Shown in pieces: positions 1-10,163 of a stretch of 64,000 nucleotides of DNA. The DNA is taken from the NCBI GenBank assembly GCA_009746045.1, contig RPFO01000539.1:1-64000 (forward strand), in the 5' to 3' direction. Both the position numbers and the translations under genes were made by a program. Position 1 is the stretch's first letter, and each line of letters begins with the position of its first letter. The DNA comes from Mesostigma viride (taxonomy: Eukaryota; Streptophyta; Mesostigmatophyceae; Mesostigmatales; Mesostigmataceae). The notes under the pieces are model-generated. The model was not told where the DNA came from and did no database searches. It worked only from the letters and a program-made list of their open reading frames with translations.

Positions 1-584
1 TCCTCTCACACACTCACTCTTCCCTCTCCTCTCCCTCTCCCTCTCCCCTCCTCTCCCTCTCGCTTGCCCGTCTCCTCCCCCCCCTCTCCTCTCCCCTCTC
101 CCTCTCCCTCTCCCGCTCTCTCCCTCTCTCTCTCTCTCCTCTCGGGCTGGGCCGCTCGCGTGCGGTGCGGGCGGTTCTGTCTCTCCGTGTCTGCTTATAT
201 TGCGTGGGGGTCGTGTTCGGTCTCTGGTCTCCTCTTCCTTCCTCTCACTCACGTGTCACGTCACTGCTCTGTTCTGTCTGTCCTGCGACGTTGGGTGGCA
301 AGCTGGTGCGTTGGCGTGGTGGTGGGGTCGTGGTGGTGTGGCTGGTCGGGCTGCGTGGGTCTCCTCCTTCGGTTCTGGGTGTTTTCTTCTTCTCTCGTGC
401 GTGTCTCTTCTCTTCTCTCCTCTTCTCTCTCTTTCTTTTTCTGCTCTCTTCTCTTCCCGTTCTCTCTTTTTCTCATATTTCTCTTTTCTCATCTCTCTTA
501 TCTCTAATCGATTCAAGCTCTCCTTACAGTTCTCTACGTCTGTGTGTTGTCTCAATCTATCATTTCTTGACTGTCTTTCTCTCA

Positions 585-615
<31 letters not shown>

Positions 616-623
616 ATCTCTCC

Positions 624-663
<40 letters not shown>

Positions 664-790
664 TGTTTCTTCTCTCTCTTTTTCCTCTCCCTCTTTCTCT
701 TTCTCTCTCTTCTCCTCCTCTCTCTTCTCTCTTCTCTCCCTCCCTCCTCTTCTCCCTCTTCTTCTCCCTCTCCCTCTACCCCCCCCCCTT
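1..790. repeat. Pyrimidine-rich low-complexity tract
   Basis: Almost entirely C and T on the plus strand, with runs of CT and TCTCCC; the purest stretch is about 590-780. The long open frames here are Ser/Leu/Pro-only (plus) or Arg/Glu-only (minus) translations and are not credible genes. No gene is seen. Confidence 0.9.
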
Positions 791-840
791 GTAAAACACC
801 ATTAATTCTGCCAACGTCACCTTCCTGACCAGTGTTGATA

Positions 841-1270
841 GTACGCCGCGCCGCGTTTTCTTGTCTTACTGGAAGAGCACATGACCACATTGGTTGTGCT
901 AGTACGCCCGCTCGTCCGTTTCTTTTGCCTTTTCGATGTCGAAATATATCTCGGGAAAGATGCACCCCCGTCAGTTAACTTGTCATCTTGTAAGCTCAAT
1001 CTTTCCATGATAGTTACGCCCGCCGTCGTTTCTTTTGCATCTTCGATGTCGAAGTGTTTGTCGTGAAAGTTGCATCCCCGTCAGCTTCTTGTAAGATCAA
1101 TGTTTCATGATAGTTACGCCCGCCGTCGTTTCTTTTTTATTTTCGATGTCGAAGAATATGTCGTGAAAGTTGCAGCGCGTTCGTGTCCATTGTGATCTTG
1201 TGATATCAAAGTTTCCCATGATAGTTACGCCCGCCGTCGTTTCTGTTGCTTCTCGTTCGTTTAAAATATC
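841..1270 (+). repeat. ~105-bp tandem array carrying the GC-rich element
   Basis: Three clear units and one or two degraded ones begin near 841, 902, 1013, 1113 and 1224. Each unit holds the element GTTACGCCCGCCGTCGTTTC followed by a conserved TTCGATGTCGAAG block and a GTGAAAGTTGCA block. The array lies directly upstream of the first small gene. The same element recurs in the gaps and introns of the next 10 kb, so this may be the upstream regulatory or boundary block of the cluster. Function is unknown. Confidence 0.8.
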
Positions 1271-1369
1271 TAATGAAGTTTTTACCATCGTTCACCTAAA
1301 ACAAATTACTTTAAATCTGCACCCGTTAAACCACACCCCCCTCGAAATGACTCCATGGTTGCAGAACAA

Positions 1370-1594
1370 ATGTCAGAAGAAGAACAAAAAAAATGCTTCG
1401 GAAACCACAAGCGCAAAAGGAAAGCCGATGACAATTTAGAGACCCTCTCGGAGGATGTGCCGGAGTTGGTTTCTTCGGATGACGAGTTTGAATACTCAAA
1501 AACATCAGGGGGACAAGTTCTTGAGAAAGCATGGAAGGTGTTTGTGACAAACGCGTTTGTGGAATGGATAAAAAAAAACTATTCCGAGGAATAG
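1370..1594 (+). CDS. Small acidic/basic hypothetical protein (74 aa), first gene of the array
   Basis: This short frame starts MSEEEQKKCF and is highly charged, with a KRKRK basic patch around residue 15 that could act as a nuclear localisation signal, then an acidic stretch and an aromatic C-terminus. An in-frame ATG 15 bases upstream (1355) gives 79 residues. I prefer 1370 because GTTGCAG, resembling a splice acceptor, ends five bases before it, and the later genes of the array also start right after such an AG. An AT-rich, AATAAA-like stretch follows the stop near 1610. I do not recognise a family. It could be a terminal exon rather than a full gene. Confidence 0.45.
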   Translation: MSEEEQKKCFGNHKRKRKADDNLETLSEDVPELVSSDDEFEYSKTSGGQVLEKAWKVFVTNAFVEWIKKNYSEE

Positions 1595-1662
1595 TAACTT
1601 GTTATTATAAAATAATAAATTAATGTTTATGAATTTTTTTGTTCGTTTTTTCCCTGAAAAAG

Positions 1663-2418
1663 ATGGAGTCCGAGATCGTGAATGAAGTCTACGGAAGCGT
1701 CCTTCAAAACGTTTTCAAACAAGTTCGCTTTCTGTCGCGTGTCATATTCGAGGAAGTTCGAGTCGCGCAGGAGAGGACAGGCCGCCACTTGGCCGTTTTA
1801 TTGGCGTTTGATTCGTTCAGCCAAATGGAGAGAATTATGTACGCCCAGCTAGCTGATATGAACTTCTGTATTCAAGAGGGTTTTTTCAGACCACAGATGG
1901 ATCTAAGAGTGCCCATAGACCCAAGGACGGAGTTCCGCCTTTTGGTGTCGTTCATTACAAAGGGGCCAAAGATAGAGTTGGGGGAAGAGGAAGGGGCTCA
2001 GCTTGGGTGCACCTACGGGCGCGCATTTTACCCGAATGTTACGCATTCTCTGCGCGTGAGGGCTGATGCATGTGTAGGGGCAGTACCCCTCAACATGAAC
2101 TTTTTCTTGCTCTCTGACCCGATCGTGAGGGATGGGGATCGCATGCGTAGTACGCGAAAGTGCTCCAAGGAGGGGTGTGGGTGCGAAACAGGACCTCATA
2201 TCAAGTGGTGTAGAGGATGTAGGGATGCCAGATATTGCAGTGAGGAGTGCCAGCGTGCGGACTGGAGTAGGCATAAGGATAGATGCGAACGTCTGAGGCA
2301 AGCGAGGGAGGTGCTGGCAGGGGTGAAGTGGGGGGTTAACGTGACGACGATACTGGATAAAACTATGGGGTCTGATGTCGACTTCTCCTTCAACTTCCAC
2401 GACGGCTCTGCCTCTTAG
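1663..2418 (+). CDS. MYND-type zinc-finger protein (251 aa)
   Basis: The C-terminal third holds a MYND finger (about residues 167-208; bases 2161-2286): paired cysteines, the WCRGC and YCSEEC knuckles, then a tryptophan and an HKDRC end. MYND fingers normally bind proline-rich peptides in partner proteins, often transcription cofactors or chromatin enzymes. No SET domain is seen, so this is not an SMYD-type methyltransferase. The N-terminal 160 residues are helical-looking and unrecognised. I chose the ATG at 1663 because it directly follows an AAAAAG acceptor-like run; an in-frame upstream ATG (1639) lies in AT-rich DNA. A TTTAATG triplication follows the stop. The finger is well supported; the cellular role is not known. 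Confidence 0.75.
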   Translation: MESEIVNEVYGSVLQNVFKQVRFLSRVIFEEVRVAQERTGRHLAVLLAFDSFSQMERIMYAQLADMNFCIQEGFFRPQMDLRVPIDPRTEFRLLVSFITKGPKIELGEEEGAQLGCTYGRAFYPNVTHSLRVRADACVGAVPLNMNFFLLSDPIVRDGDRMRSTRKCSKEGCGCETGPHIKWCRGCRDARYCSEECQRADWSRHKDRCERLRQAREVLAGVKWGVNVTTILDKTMGSDVDFSFNFHDGSAS

Positions 2419-2492
2419 AAAAACTTGAAATGTAGAGTAATAACTTGTTTATATGATGTTATATTTAATGTTTAATGTTTAATGTTTATAAC

Positions 2493-2516
2493 GTATCATT
2501 TTCCTCCTACGCGCAG
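2493..2516 (+). promoter_or_regulatory. GTAT...GCAG element just before a start codon
   Basis: A GTATC box and a GCAG end lie 24 bases apart, four bases before the ATG at 2520. The arrangement matches the blocks before the starts at 2885, 4032 and 4989. It may be an acceptor for a leader intron, a very short intron or an initiator. Confidence 0.35.
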
Positions 2517-2519
2517 GAA

Positions 2520-2720
2520 ATGGTGGAGGTTAAGGAGAGTTTGGCCAAAAGGCAAAGGACCGACACACTTCGACATAATGGAAGGAGTCTTCCATTGTAC
2601 ATCAAAAAAATAGTCGAGGATTACTGGCTCGCTTCCGACTCGACTCCTCGTCCGAGTCCGGTGATACCGGACAGTGTCAAAGTCTGGAAGGTTTCAGCAC
2701 ATCAATCGCACATTGAATAG
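2520..2720 (+). CDS. Small hypothetical protein (66 aa)
   Basis: The frame starts MVEVKESLAKRQRT and ends KVSAHQSHIE. It opens four bases after a GCAG acceptor-like site, as other members of this array do. The N-terminal half is basic and the middle has an aromatic IVEDYWLA segment. No domain is recognised. A GC-rich array element follows 34 bases after the stop (2754). The length is close to chance, but codon-level composition, strand and position match its neighbours. Confidence 0.45.
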   Translation: MVEVKESLAKRQRTDTLRHNGRSLPLYIKKIVEDYWLASDSTPRPSPVIPDSVKVWKVSAHQSHIE

Positions 2721-2753
2721 ATAATGTTTTATCGCCATATTGCTGTTCGACAA

Positions 2754-2774
2754 GTTGCGCCTTGGGGCGTTTCT
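2754..2774 (+). repeat. GC-rich array element, intergenic copy
   Basis: A variant copy, GTTGCGCCTTGGGGCGTTTC, in the gap between the 66-aa and 288-aa genes. An AT-rich stretch with an AATAAA-like hexamer (about 2800-2840) follows it. Confidence 0.7.
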
Positions 2775-2860
2775 TTGCGCCAAATTTAAACCTTCGTATT
2801 AATAAACAAGTACAATAAAAAAATTTCAAAACGTTTTTTGAATTTTATTTTCCGGGGCCG

Positions 2861-2884
2861 GTATGTTATCGTAACTTGTCGCAG
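2861..2884 (+). promoter_or_regulatory. GGCCG-GTATGTT...GCAG element abutting the start codon
   Basis: GTATGTT starts at 2861 and GCAG ends at 2884, exactly against the ATG at 2885. The same GGCCGGTATGTT block precedes the gene at 4032. It reads like a miniature intron (GT...AG, 24 bases), but could equally be a transcription initiator. Confidence 0.45.
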
Positions 2885-3751
2885 ATGTCCGGTTCGACGG
2901 AAGATTCGTCCGATTCGTCTAGTCACCTCCTGATGGAGGATTGGCAACGACTTCAACAACACCAAGCGGTTGCCACTGTCATTCAGAGTGTTGCTCGCTC
3001 AATAGGGGCGCCGCGCAAGTGTGATGTGTCCACTTGCAAGAAAACCGCTCTCGGATTTGACTTGTATTGCCGAAAGCACGAAGAACATTCTCGTCACATC
3101 GAAAATGCCCTCAGTCGCGGACTTGGAATGGCGGGCGCCCTCGGACCTGGATTGGCGGGGGGGGCCCTGCGACTTCGCCTGGACATGACTGTCGGAGAGG
3201 TCGTGGGTGTAAATTTTGATTTCACCAGGGGAGACGAGTACTTCCTTGAAGATTGGATAGTCAAAGACTCCGCGACAGGTGCGGACTTGGCAAAGGGAGG
3301 CTACGTTGCCGGCGCCCAAGAAAATGGTTGGAGTAGCTTGAGATGCTTTTTGATGACGACACCTTTTGCCGACTCGCGTGACACGGATGTAAGCGAACTT
3401 TATCGGCGTATGTGTTTTGCACTCGCCGACATTCCGCTGATAACTCAACGAGAGTTCGATTTTCGCGTGGAAACAAAAGCCAAAGCGATTGTATCCGGCG
3501 TGAAGGCGATTGTGGAGGAGGAGCAGGATTCTCTGTGTGCAGAGTATTTGGAGAGAGTGGCCCCGATGAAGACGAGGAGGTCCGAAATCTATCCTGACAC
3601 CGGCAACAAGGAGGCAAAGTTGGTGGCCGCCAAAGAAGAGATGTTCGCTCGTGTCGATGAAATGGCGGCGAAAGAGGTTCCGAGAGTTCGCTCGATCGGT
3701 TGTTGCAAAACCTGCAGAGAGTGGAACGAGTCGCGGGACAGTCTATATTGA
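2885..3751 (+). CDS. CX4CX10CX2H-finger protein (288 aa), paralogue of the next gene
   Basis: After a Ser-rich acidic N-terminus and a helical segment, residues 46-65 form C-x4-C-x10-C-x2-H (CDVSTC ... YCRKH). This spacing matches the short zinc-binding repeat seen in plant and protist WRKY19-like proteins, present here once. The neighbour at 4032 has identical spacing, so the two are probably tandem paralogues that diverged strongly. The rest is mixed alpha/beta and unrecognised; a second Cys cluster (CCKTC) lies near the C-terminus. The start directly follows GCAG. The stop is followed six bases later by an array element (3757). A DNA- or protein-binding role is inference only. Confidence 0.7.
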   Translation: MSGSTEDSSDSSSHLLMEDWQRLQQHQAVATVIQSVARSIGAPRKCDVSTCKKTALGFDLYCRKHEEHSRHIENALSRGLGMAGALGPGLAGGALRLRLDMTVGEVVGVNFDFTRGDEYFLEDWIVKDSATGADLAKGGYVAGAQENGWSSLRCFLMTTPFADSRDTDVSELYRRMCFALADIPLITQREFDFRVETKAKAIVSGVKAIVEEEQDSLCAEYLERVAPMKTRRSEIYPDTGNKEAKLVAAKEEMFARVDEMAAKEVPRVRSIGCCKTCREWNESRDSLY

Positions 3752-3756
3752 TATGA

Positions 3757-3917
3757 GTTGCGCCCGCCGGCGTTTCTCTGGTCTTGAATGCCCCCCCTCT
3801 ACATACACATTATATTGTCTGGACATTCGTATGTAGTGACAATCGTAGTCGATGTGATTGCCATTCGTTTGTACGTAGAAAGTGGTTGTTGAGGAAGTTG
3901 CGCCCCAGGGCGTTTCT
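3757..3917 (+). repeat. Two GC-rich array elements in one intergenic gap
   Basis: Copies at 3757-3777 (GTTGCGCCCGCCGGCGTTTC) and 3897-3917 (GTTGCGCCCCAGGGCGTTTC). They lie between the stop at 3751 and the start at 4032, separated by about 120 bases of AT-rich DNA. Confidence 0.75.
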
Positions 3918-4012
3918 TTGTTGCATTTTCTTCAAATTTTAGCTCGCATAAATAGATGAAGATGACTTAATAAATGCCAGTTTTTTTTAATAATATAAAC
4001 TACTCGCGGCCG

Positions 4013-4031
4013 GTATGTTCTGGTTTCGCAG
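4013..4031 (+). promoter_or_regulatory. GGCCG-GTATGTT...GCAG element abutting the start codon
   Basis: GTATGTT at 4013 and GCAG ending at 4031, immediately before the ATG. It is 19 bases long and nearly identical to the block at 2861 in its first half. A 19-base spliceosomal intron would be exceptionally short, so an initiator role is at least as likely. Confidence 0.45.
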
Positions 4032-4766
4032 ATGTCCAGTCTGACGGTCGACATAAGGGGACGTCCATATCAGGACGCTGTTTTCCGGATTTTTGAGAAG
4101 GATCCCGAAAAGAAGTGCCGGGATAGGAAATGTAAAAAGCTGTCAATTACCGACATGGGTCTGTGTGGGGAACACATCGTAGCTTTTGGAAAGGACATGA
4201 TTTCCCGTCATTTGCAACAATACGTTGACAACAATTGTGTGGGAGGGGCGCAGATGGACGTCCTTCTTGAGGATGGAGTGGACGGAGCCAAAAGGGCTGT
4301 AATTCGGCTGTCGGAAATGGATGATGACAAAGAGGACGTGAACATTCGCCTTAAGAGGCACGACGATAACACGGCCGATTGTGTGTTTGGGTCTCGAGGA
4401 GTGGCGGATGAGAGGCAGGTCTTCCATGATGCCGCGGAGAAGGTGGTGGAATGGATGATGGGTTGGTCAAATCTTGACGTTCGCATATTCAACCGTCTGA
4501 CGTCTGATTTCCTTCTCCGGGGAAGTTTCAAGATGGTTGACCGTGCAAGGCAGTCCAGGAACCAGGTATCCGTTTCCATGGCCAGTCCGATCGCACGCAT
4601 GATTGAGGGGGGCCCTCTTCCGCGCAACCTTGCCTCGAGATTTCGAAAATACCGTGAAGGGCTCGACCGAAAATCAGCAGCGATTTCCCATTCGCGAACC
4701 ACTTATGGGTCGACGGAGGTGGTAACGGAATTTTTTTGCATTTCCTTGCCAATTGATTCTTTATGA
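4032..4766 (+). CDS. CX4CX10CX2H-finger protein (244 aa)
   Basis: Residues 29-48 form C-x4-C-x10-C-x2-H (KKCRDRKC ... GLCGEH), the same spacing as the preceding gene. The start context GCAG-ATGTCC is also shared, which supports tandem duplication. The remaining sequence is charged and probably globular, with an acidic MDDDKEDV segment and a basic C-terminal third. No enzyme motif is seen. Two array elements (4807 and 4920) follow before the next gene. Function is unknown; nucleic-acid or protein binding through the finger is plausible. Confidence 0.7.
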   Translation: MSSLTVDIRGRPYQDAVFRIFEKDPEKKCRDRKCKKLSITDMGLCGEHIVAFGKDMISRHLQQYVDNNCVGGAQMDVLLEDGVDGAKRAVIRLSEMDDDKEDVNIRLKRHDDNTADCVFGSRGVADERQVFHDAAEKVVEWMMGWSNLDVRIFNRLTSDFLLRGSFKMVDRARQSRNQVSVSMASPIARMIEGGPLPRNLASRFRKYREGLDRKSAAISHSRTTYGSTEVVTEFFCISLPIDSL

Positions 4767-4806
4767 GGGACATAGAGTTGTTTGTATAGAGAGTGAATTG
4801 ACGAAA

Positions 4807-4940
4807 GTTGCGACGGCGGTCGCATCTTTTAGTGCGTCGTTCTCTTGTTATGAATCTCTGTTCATTCTGAATTATAACGTTGTTTGTACCTTGACATAAT
4901 GATGCATTTTTTGTATTGAGTTGCGACGTGGGGCGCATCT
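4807..4940 (+). repeat. Two GC-rich array elements in one intergenic gap
   Basis: Copies at 4807-4827 (GTTGCGACGGCGGTCGCATC) and 4920-4940 (GTTGCGACGTGGGGCGCATC). They are more diverged than the others and lie between the stop at 4766 and the start at 4989. Confidence 0.65.
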
Positions 4941-4952
4941 TCCTGCTGACTC

Positions 4953-4988
4953 GTATGTTTTTTCCAATTTTTTTGTTTTGTGTTGCAG
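4953..4988 (+). promoter_or_regulatory. GTATGTT...GCAG element abutting the start codon
   Basis: GTATGTT at 4953, a T-rich spacer, and GTTGCAG ending at 4988 directly before the ATG. It is the longest (36 bases) of the four similar blocks. Confidence 0.4.
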
Positions 4989-7900
4989 ATGGAAAAGGGC
5001 GGCCCTACATCGCAGGTGGTCGGCGACTCTCCCCCTAGGGGGGAAGGGTCAGAAGGGCAACCAGTTCAGGCCCAAGGCGCCTCCCCACAACAGCCTCCTC
5101 ACAAGCGTGCAAGGGAGGGCACGCCGCCCCCAATGGTGGAATCTGGTGTCAGCTTTGCCGCGGTCACTGGGAAGGATGAGTACCACGGTGGTCTTGAGAT
5201 GGTGGACGATCCGGTTAAGCGGATTCAGATTGAGCGGTTTGAGCGACTCGCGAATGGCACTCGTGAACAGCAATTCGCGCTGTACCAAGACATCCTTAAT
5301 GACAAACCTGAAGTCGCCAAGGTGCCTTATACCTCCAAGCGCACATTCATGCCTCGTTTCGAAACCCTGCTCCAGCAGGAGCTAAGGTTGCGTCGGTTGG
5401 CTCAGAATGCGCCAGAGACAGTAGCCGCCGCGCCCTCCCATGCCGCGCCTGCCGCAGTAGCCCAAAAGAGGGGGGAGAGTGTGCACGAGTCGGCCGCAGT
5501 GCCCTCAACCGCAAGGGATCCCCCCGCGACTTCCAAGCCGGTCGCGACGGGCGATATGCCCCCGCCGCGGCAGAGGGGAAGGGGGAAGGGGGTCGATGGA
5601 GGGGAAGTCCTCGATGTTTTCGATATGACGCTGGGCAATTTGGAAGGTGGCGGGCCGATCTTCGTAAGTCTCCGCCCATTAAATTGATGTCGTGAAATAC
5701 AATACGCATTTTTTTGCAATATTCGCCAGACATGTCATTTCCGACAACTAAGCGGATTTTTACTTTCCGTTGAAATGTTCGCAGGGCCGGCAAGAGGATG
5801 TTGGTGCAAGAGAAGCCCGCTCAATGGCGGGAAGCACCCAGGTACATGAGTGCGTCAGATTCCTCTCCGGTTTACTTGTATTGAAAAGGTTTGCGTGCGT
5901 ATATCCTTGTTTATTTTTGTAGTAATTTTTTTCTTGTGAATGGACAATCGCGTTTGCTATTTTTACAGGGAAGTCCGTTCGAGCAGCAAGAGGGCGGTGA
6001 CAGGAGGGGAAGTGGATCTTACGGTGGTTCCACTGCAGAGGGGGGAAGGGTAAGTTACCGTTGACTTACAAATTGAAAGTTTAGGTTCGTCCTCAATTGA
6101 CAGAGTTACGACGGCCGGCGTTTCTCTACACTTTTCTTACATTAAAAATCTTCCGTTGATAATGTTCTTGCAGGAAGCCGGTCGTCAGGGTGGGGCAAAT
6201 CTCCAGGGAGAGGGGGCTATCGCTGTCGGTGAGCCTGTGTCAGAGGGCGCGGGTGGAAGCGACGGCGATACTGCGAAAATGACACGCTTTAAGGAGCAAG
6301 CGGATGCTTATCAACTGAAGAAGTTGGCAAAGTGGGTTGTGGCCGAGGTGAGAACGGAAACAGCCCCACCTGAGGTACGGAACCAGATGATGACTCTCCA
6401 TCAAGTCGCTGAGTTGATCGTGAAGAATGCGTGCGCGCCCGATGGCGCCACACAGCCTGAGGAGATCCCGAGCGCCAAGGCCTTGATAAAGTGGATGGAG
6501 GAGAACCTGTTCGAGGGCAAAGGGAAGGAGAGGAAGTGTAAACTGAAGACGGTGACGATGGCGGACGCCAAGACTCTGATCAAGATGTTGAAGGAACACG
6601 ATGCCCGCCGGGACAAGTCTCCGAAGATCGCGAAGGGGTCGAAGAAAGCGGCTGAAGCAGCAGCGGTTGAGGGGAATGAGGTAAGTCTACCTCTGTTGTG
6701 AGGGGGGCTTTGTTCTTGAGGTCCAGGTTTCATGTAGGTTGCGACGGCCGGCGTTTCTCAAGTGTGACACTTACTTCCTTTTGACTAACACTTACTTCCT
6801 TTCCTGATTTCGCATCGTTGAGGGAAATGAGCCAAGTGTACCTCTGTTGTGAGGGGGGCTCTGATCTTGAGGTTTAGGTTTCATCTAGGTTGCGACGGCC
6901 GGCGTTTCTCAAGTGTGACATTTACTTTATTCCTTTCGGTTATGCTTTCCTGATTTTTTCATATCATTGTTAAGGGGAACGAGGTAAGTATACCTCTGTC
7001 GTGAGGGGGGCTTTGATGTTGAGGTTCAGGTTTCATGTAGGTTGCGACGGCCGGCGTTTCTCAATCGGCATTTACTTTATTCCTTTTGGTTATGCTTTCC
7101 TGATTTTTTCGCATCAACGCAGTACGTGCAGGCCGAGAGGGCGACCCACGCGGCCATCCTGTACTCAATCAGCCTCGACCAGCACGCGCGCCGCGAGAAC
7201 ATGAAAATAGATAGTACGTGGACTGCTGCCGTCGACGAACACCAGAAGGGACTCTCCGAAGCACTTGCGACCTACAAGGGGAAGGCGCTGAAGGGAAAGG
7301 GGAAAGGAAAGGAGGTGGAGGTTGCGGATGCTCCCGTGTCTCTGCTTGAGAAATGGGAGAAGTCCCCGGTGTCGCAGGATGATGATGACATCCTGGATGT
7401 GAACGATGAGATCGCGAAGGGCAAACGGTTGCGGAAGCAGCTTGCCGTTCAGCCTCGGGACCTCGATGAGATGTCCAAAGCCTTGGTGCATCGAAATCGG
7501 GTGTGGACAAGGAACCTGTTCGTGGGGCCTCAGAAGCTCCTCGCACGAGACTTGCATCTGTCTAGAGCCGAGCAGAACGCCACCATTTTTGCAAACTCGG
7601 AGTCCGACTACGGCCACGACAAGCTGGTGATTCCTGTGTGGCGGTACTCGTTCCAGTTTTTGGCTGACCGGTGCCCCAACAGTTTTCATGACTGGATGAA
7701 AAAGGAAGGCACCCAGCGTCAGCTCGCGCAACTCTTCGGGGAGATGGGGGGGGCACGGACAATGAAGGCTGGCTACGCTCGCGCAATGACTGACAAAGAG
7801 ATTGATATCTACCTGCGAACGAGCTCGGCCAAGGGAATGGCCGAAGCTGCTTCCACCGCGGTTCTGACAGGACCGGCCGATATTCTGGACTCACTTAAGC

Positions 7901-10101
7901 CCGTGGACGTGAGAAAGGCCGCGCTTTTGGACAGTTTGTGCAAGTCCGCCTGGGAGATGGCTCCACTCGAGAAGAAGACACCGTTGCCGCCAGCCATTTG
8001 CGGCTTTCTCGTGCTGGACGGGAACCACTTTACCACACTCATCAAATCGGTGAAATTCGAACTGGTCACCGACAATATGACGGTGGACCAAAGATCTGTG
8101 TGGTACCAGGCAATGCTGAATGGTTTCATGAAGGCGGAAAAGCTCAGGGTCGTTGCGCGGGGAGGGAAGGAGCAGGAGGTCACGAAGACCGTGGCCGCGG
8201 CGAAGCTGGAGGAGTGGGCAACTGATTGGACGAATTTCGGGGGGGTGGACGTGCAGATGCTCAAGGGTGAGACCATCCTGCCGACCTGGTGGCAGATCCG
8301 TGAACAGAAGGTAAGCCAGGTTGCGACCGCCGGCGTTTCTATAAGTGGTTTTCTTGTGTTAATTTCAGTATGCCATTAGTTCGGTCAAGATGCGACCGCC
8401 GGCGTTTCTATAAGGGGTTTTCATGTTCCACCTTAGCATGCCATATTTTGGTCAAGATGCGACCGCCGGCGTTTCTGTCAGTCGTATTCTTGTTCTCAGT
8501 TGAGTTGTGCTTATTTGGGAGGACTGTCGATGTGTCTCTGCGCGTTGTTGCCCTACGGGGATGCAGGTTACCGAACAAGTCGGCAAGATGATCGAAGTTG
8601 TCAGGCAGCTCGGGAACGCCATGAACGCCGAGGACACAGCCCAAGCCAAGGCAACGTGGGGCTCAGCGCTGGGGGATGTGCACCGGGCCTACCAGGCATA
8701 TGGACCCGTCAAGAGAGGGAAGGGCGTGTCTCTCCCAACTCCTCTGTACGGCAAGATCTGGGCGATTGTGAAGCCCTTTTGGCAGAAAGGAGAGCAAGCC
8801 AAGGCCGAAGGGGACGGCGCAGGCGACAAGGCAGGAGGGGCTGAAGAGACGGACAAGTGGGGGCCGGACCAGAAGAACTTCATGCAGCGCTGGCTGTTCT
8901 GGTGTGAGGACCCTTTGAAGCCCGCTGTCGACGGCAAGCCGGCGATCGCACAGGATATCGCGGCTCGGCAAGACTTCCTTGACACGCGCCCTAAAGACAA
9001 GGCGCACGAACTGTCCATTTTCACCGCGCATCGGGAACTTGCGAGTTTCCAGTACTTCGACAGCCTGATCCAAGCGCCGATCATGTCCTGTGAGGCCCCT
9101 CCCAGCAACCTGATAAAAATAATGGAAGTCGCCAAGAATTTGATAGAGGCGGCAAAGCAATTCGCCCACATCAAGTTCCTGGAGAACCCCGAGCTGATGG
9201 CCGCTTGCAAACAACTAAACGGGACTTTCGACCCCGTATTGGTGAGGGAGCACGTGTTTGGCGTGAAGCTGAAGGGCACCGTCGCCACGGACCTCGACAA
9301 GTTCATCGCCGACTGCCGCCTGACCAGAGACTTTTGGCGGGTGATCGTCACGGCCACGAGGGCGATCATTCTCACGCTGAGGGACCTTCCGCCGGCTAAA
9401 AGGAAAGTGGTCGACCAGAAGGACTGGAAGTTCCCGAGAGGGCTGCTCGCTTCCCACCCCCGTCATTTGTATGACGATTTGGGGGTGAAGACCAAACATC
9501 TGCTGGGTGTGCCACAGCAGGAGGCGGCGGCGGAGGAGGAGGTGCAGGCGGCGGCTAAGGAGGAGGGGACTGCCAAGGCCAAGAGGGGGTGGTGGGACAG
9601 GCTGGAAGCCTTCACCTATTGGGACGGGGTGAAGATGGGACCCGACTGGATCGCATACAGGACAATGACATGGAAGGAAAACGAAAAAAGAAAGGATCTG
9701 GTGGTGACGAAGGTGGTGGACGAGTTGTACACGGGGTCTGAAGACCTTCCTGGGAAGCTGAAGGACCAGGCGTTTGCTGTGCTGGACCTGACAGCTGACA
9801 GCAACGAGAAGTGGAGGAACCTGCGCGAGTGGGATCAAGACTGTATTCCGGTCGACAGCCAGATACCCTTACCCTCCTCCCGTTTGAGGTATGCCGCGTG
9901 GGATGTGGTTGACCAGATCACCAAGGCCCTGTTGAAGGGACCCTCCAGAGTTCTGCTGGTGTTCGGGTTACCCGCCCATATCCGCCGGTGGAAGCGCCTG
10001 GTCCGACTTATCAAATATCGGCTTCTTGAAGATGGGTGGCAAGACGTCGACATGGACTTTGCCGTGGTCGTGGACGACGAAGACGACGGGGATCATCATT
10101 C

Positions 10102-10163
<62 letters not shown>

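Noticed and set aside
8000-8040. ParB-type nuclease domain in exon 5 of the large gene
   Set aside because: Only the DGNH tetrapeptide matches; the arginine and surrounding fold signature are missing, so it is mentioned but not called.
9215-9838. 207-codon minus-strand frame opposite exon 6 of the large gene
   Set aside because: No domain or splice logic; the plus-strand exon has consistent phase with its neighbours.
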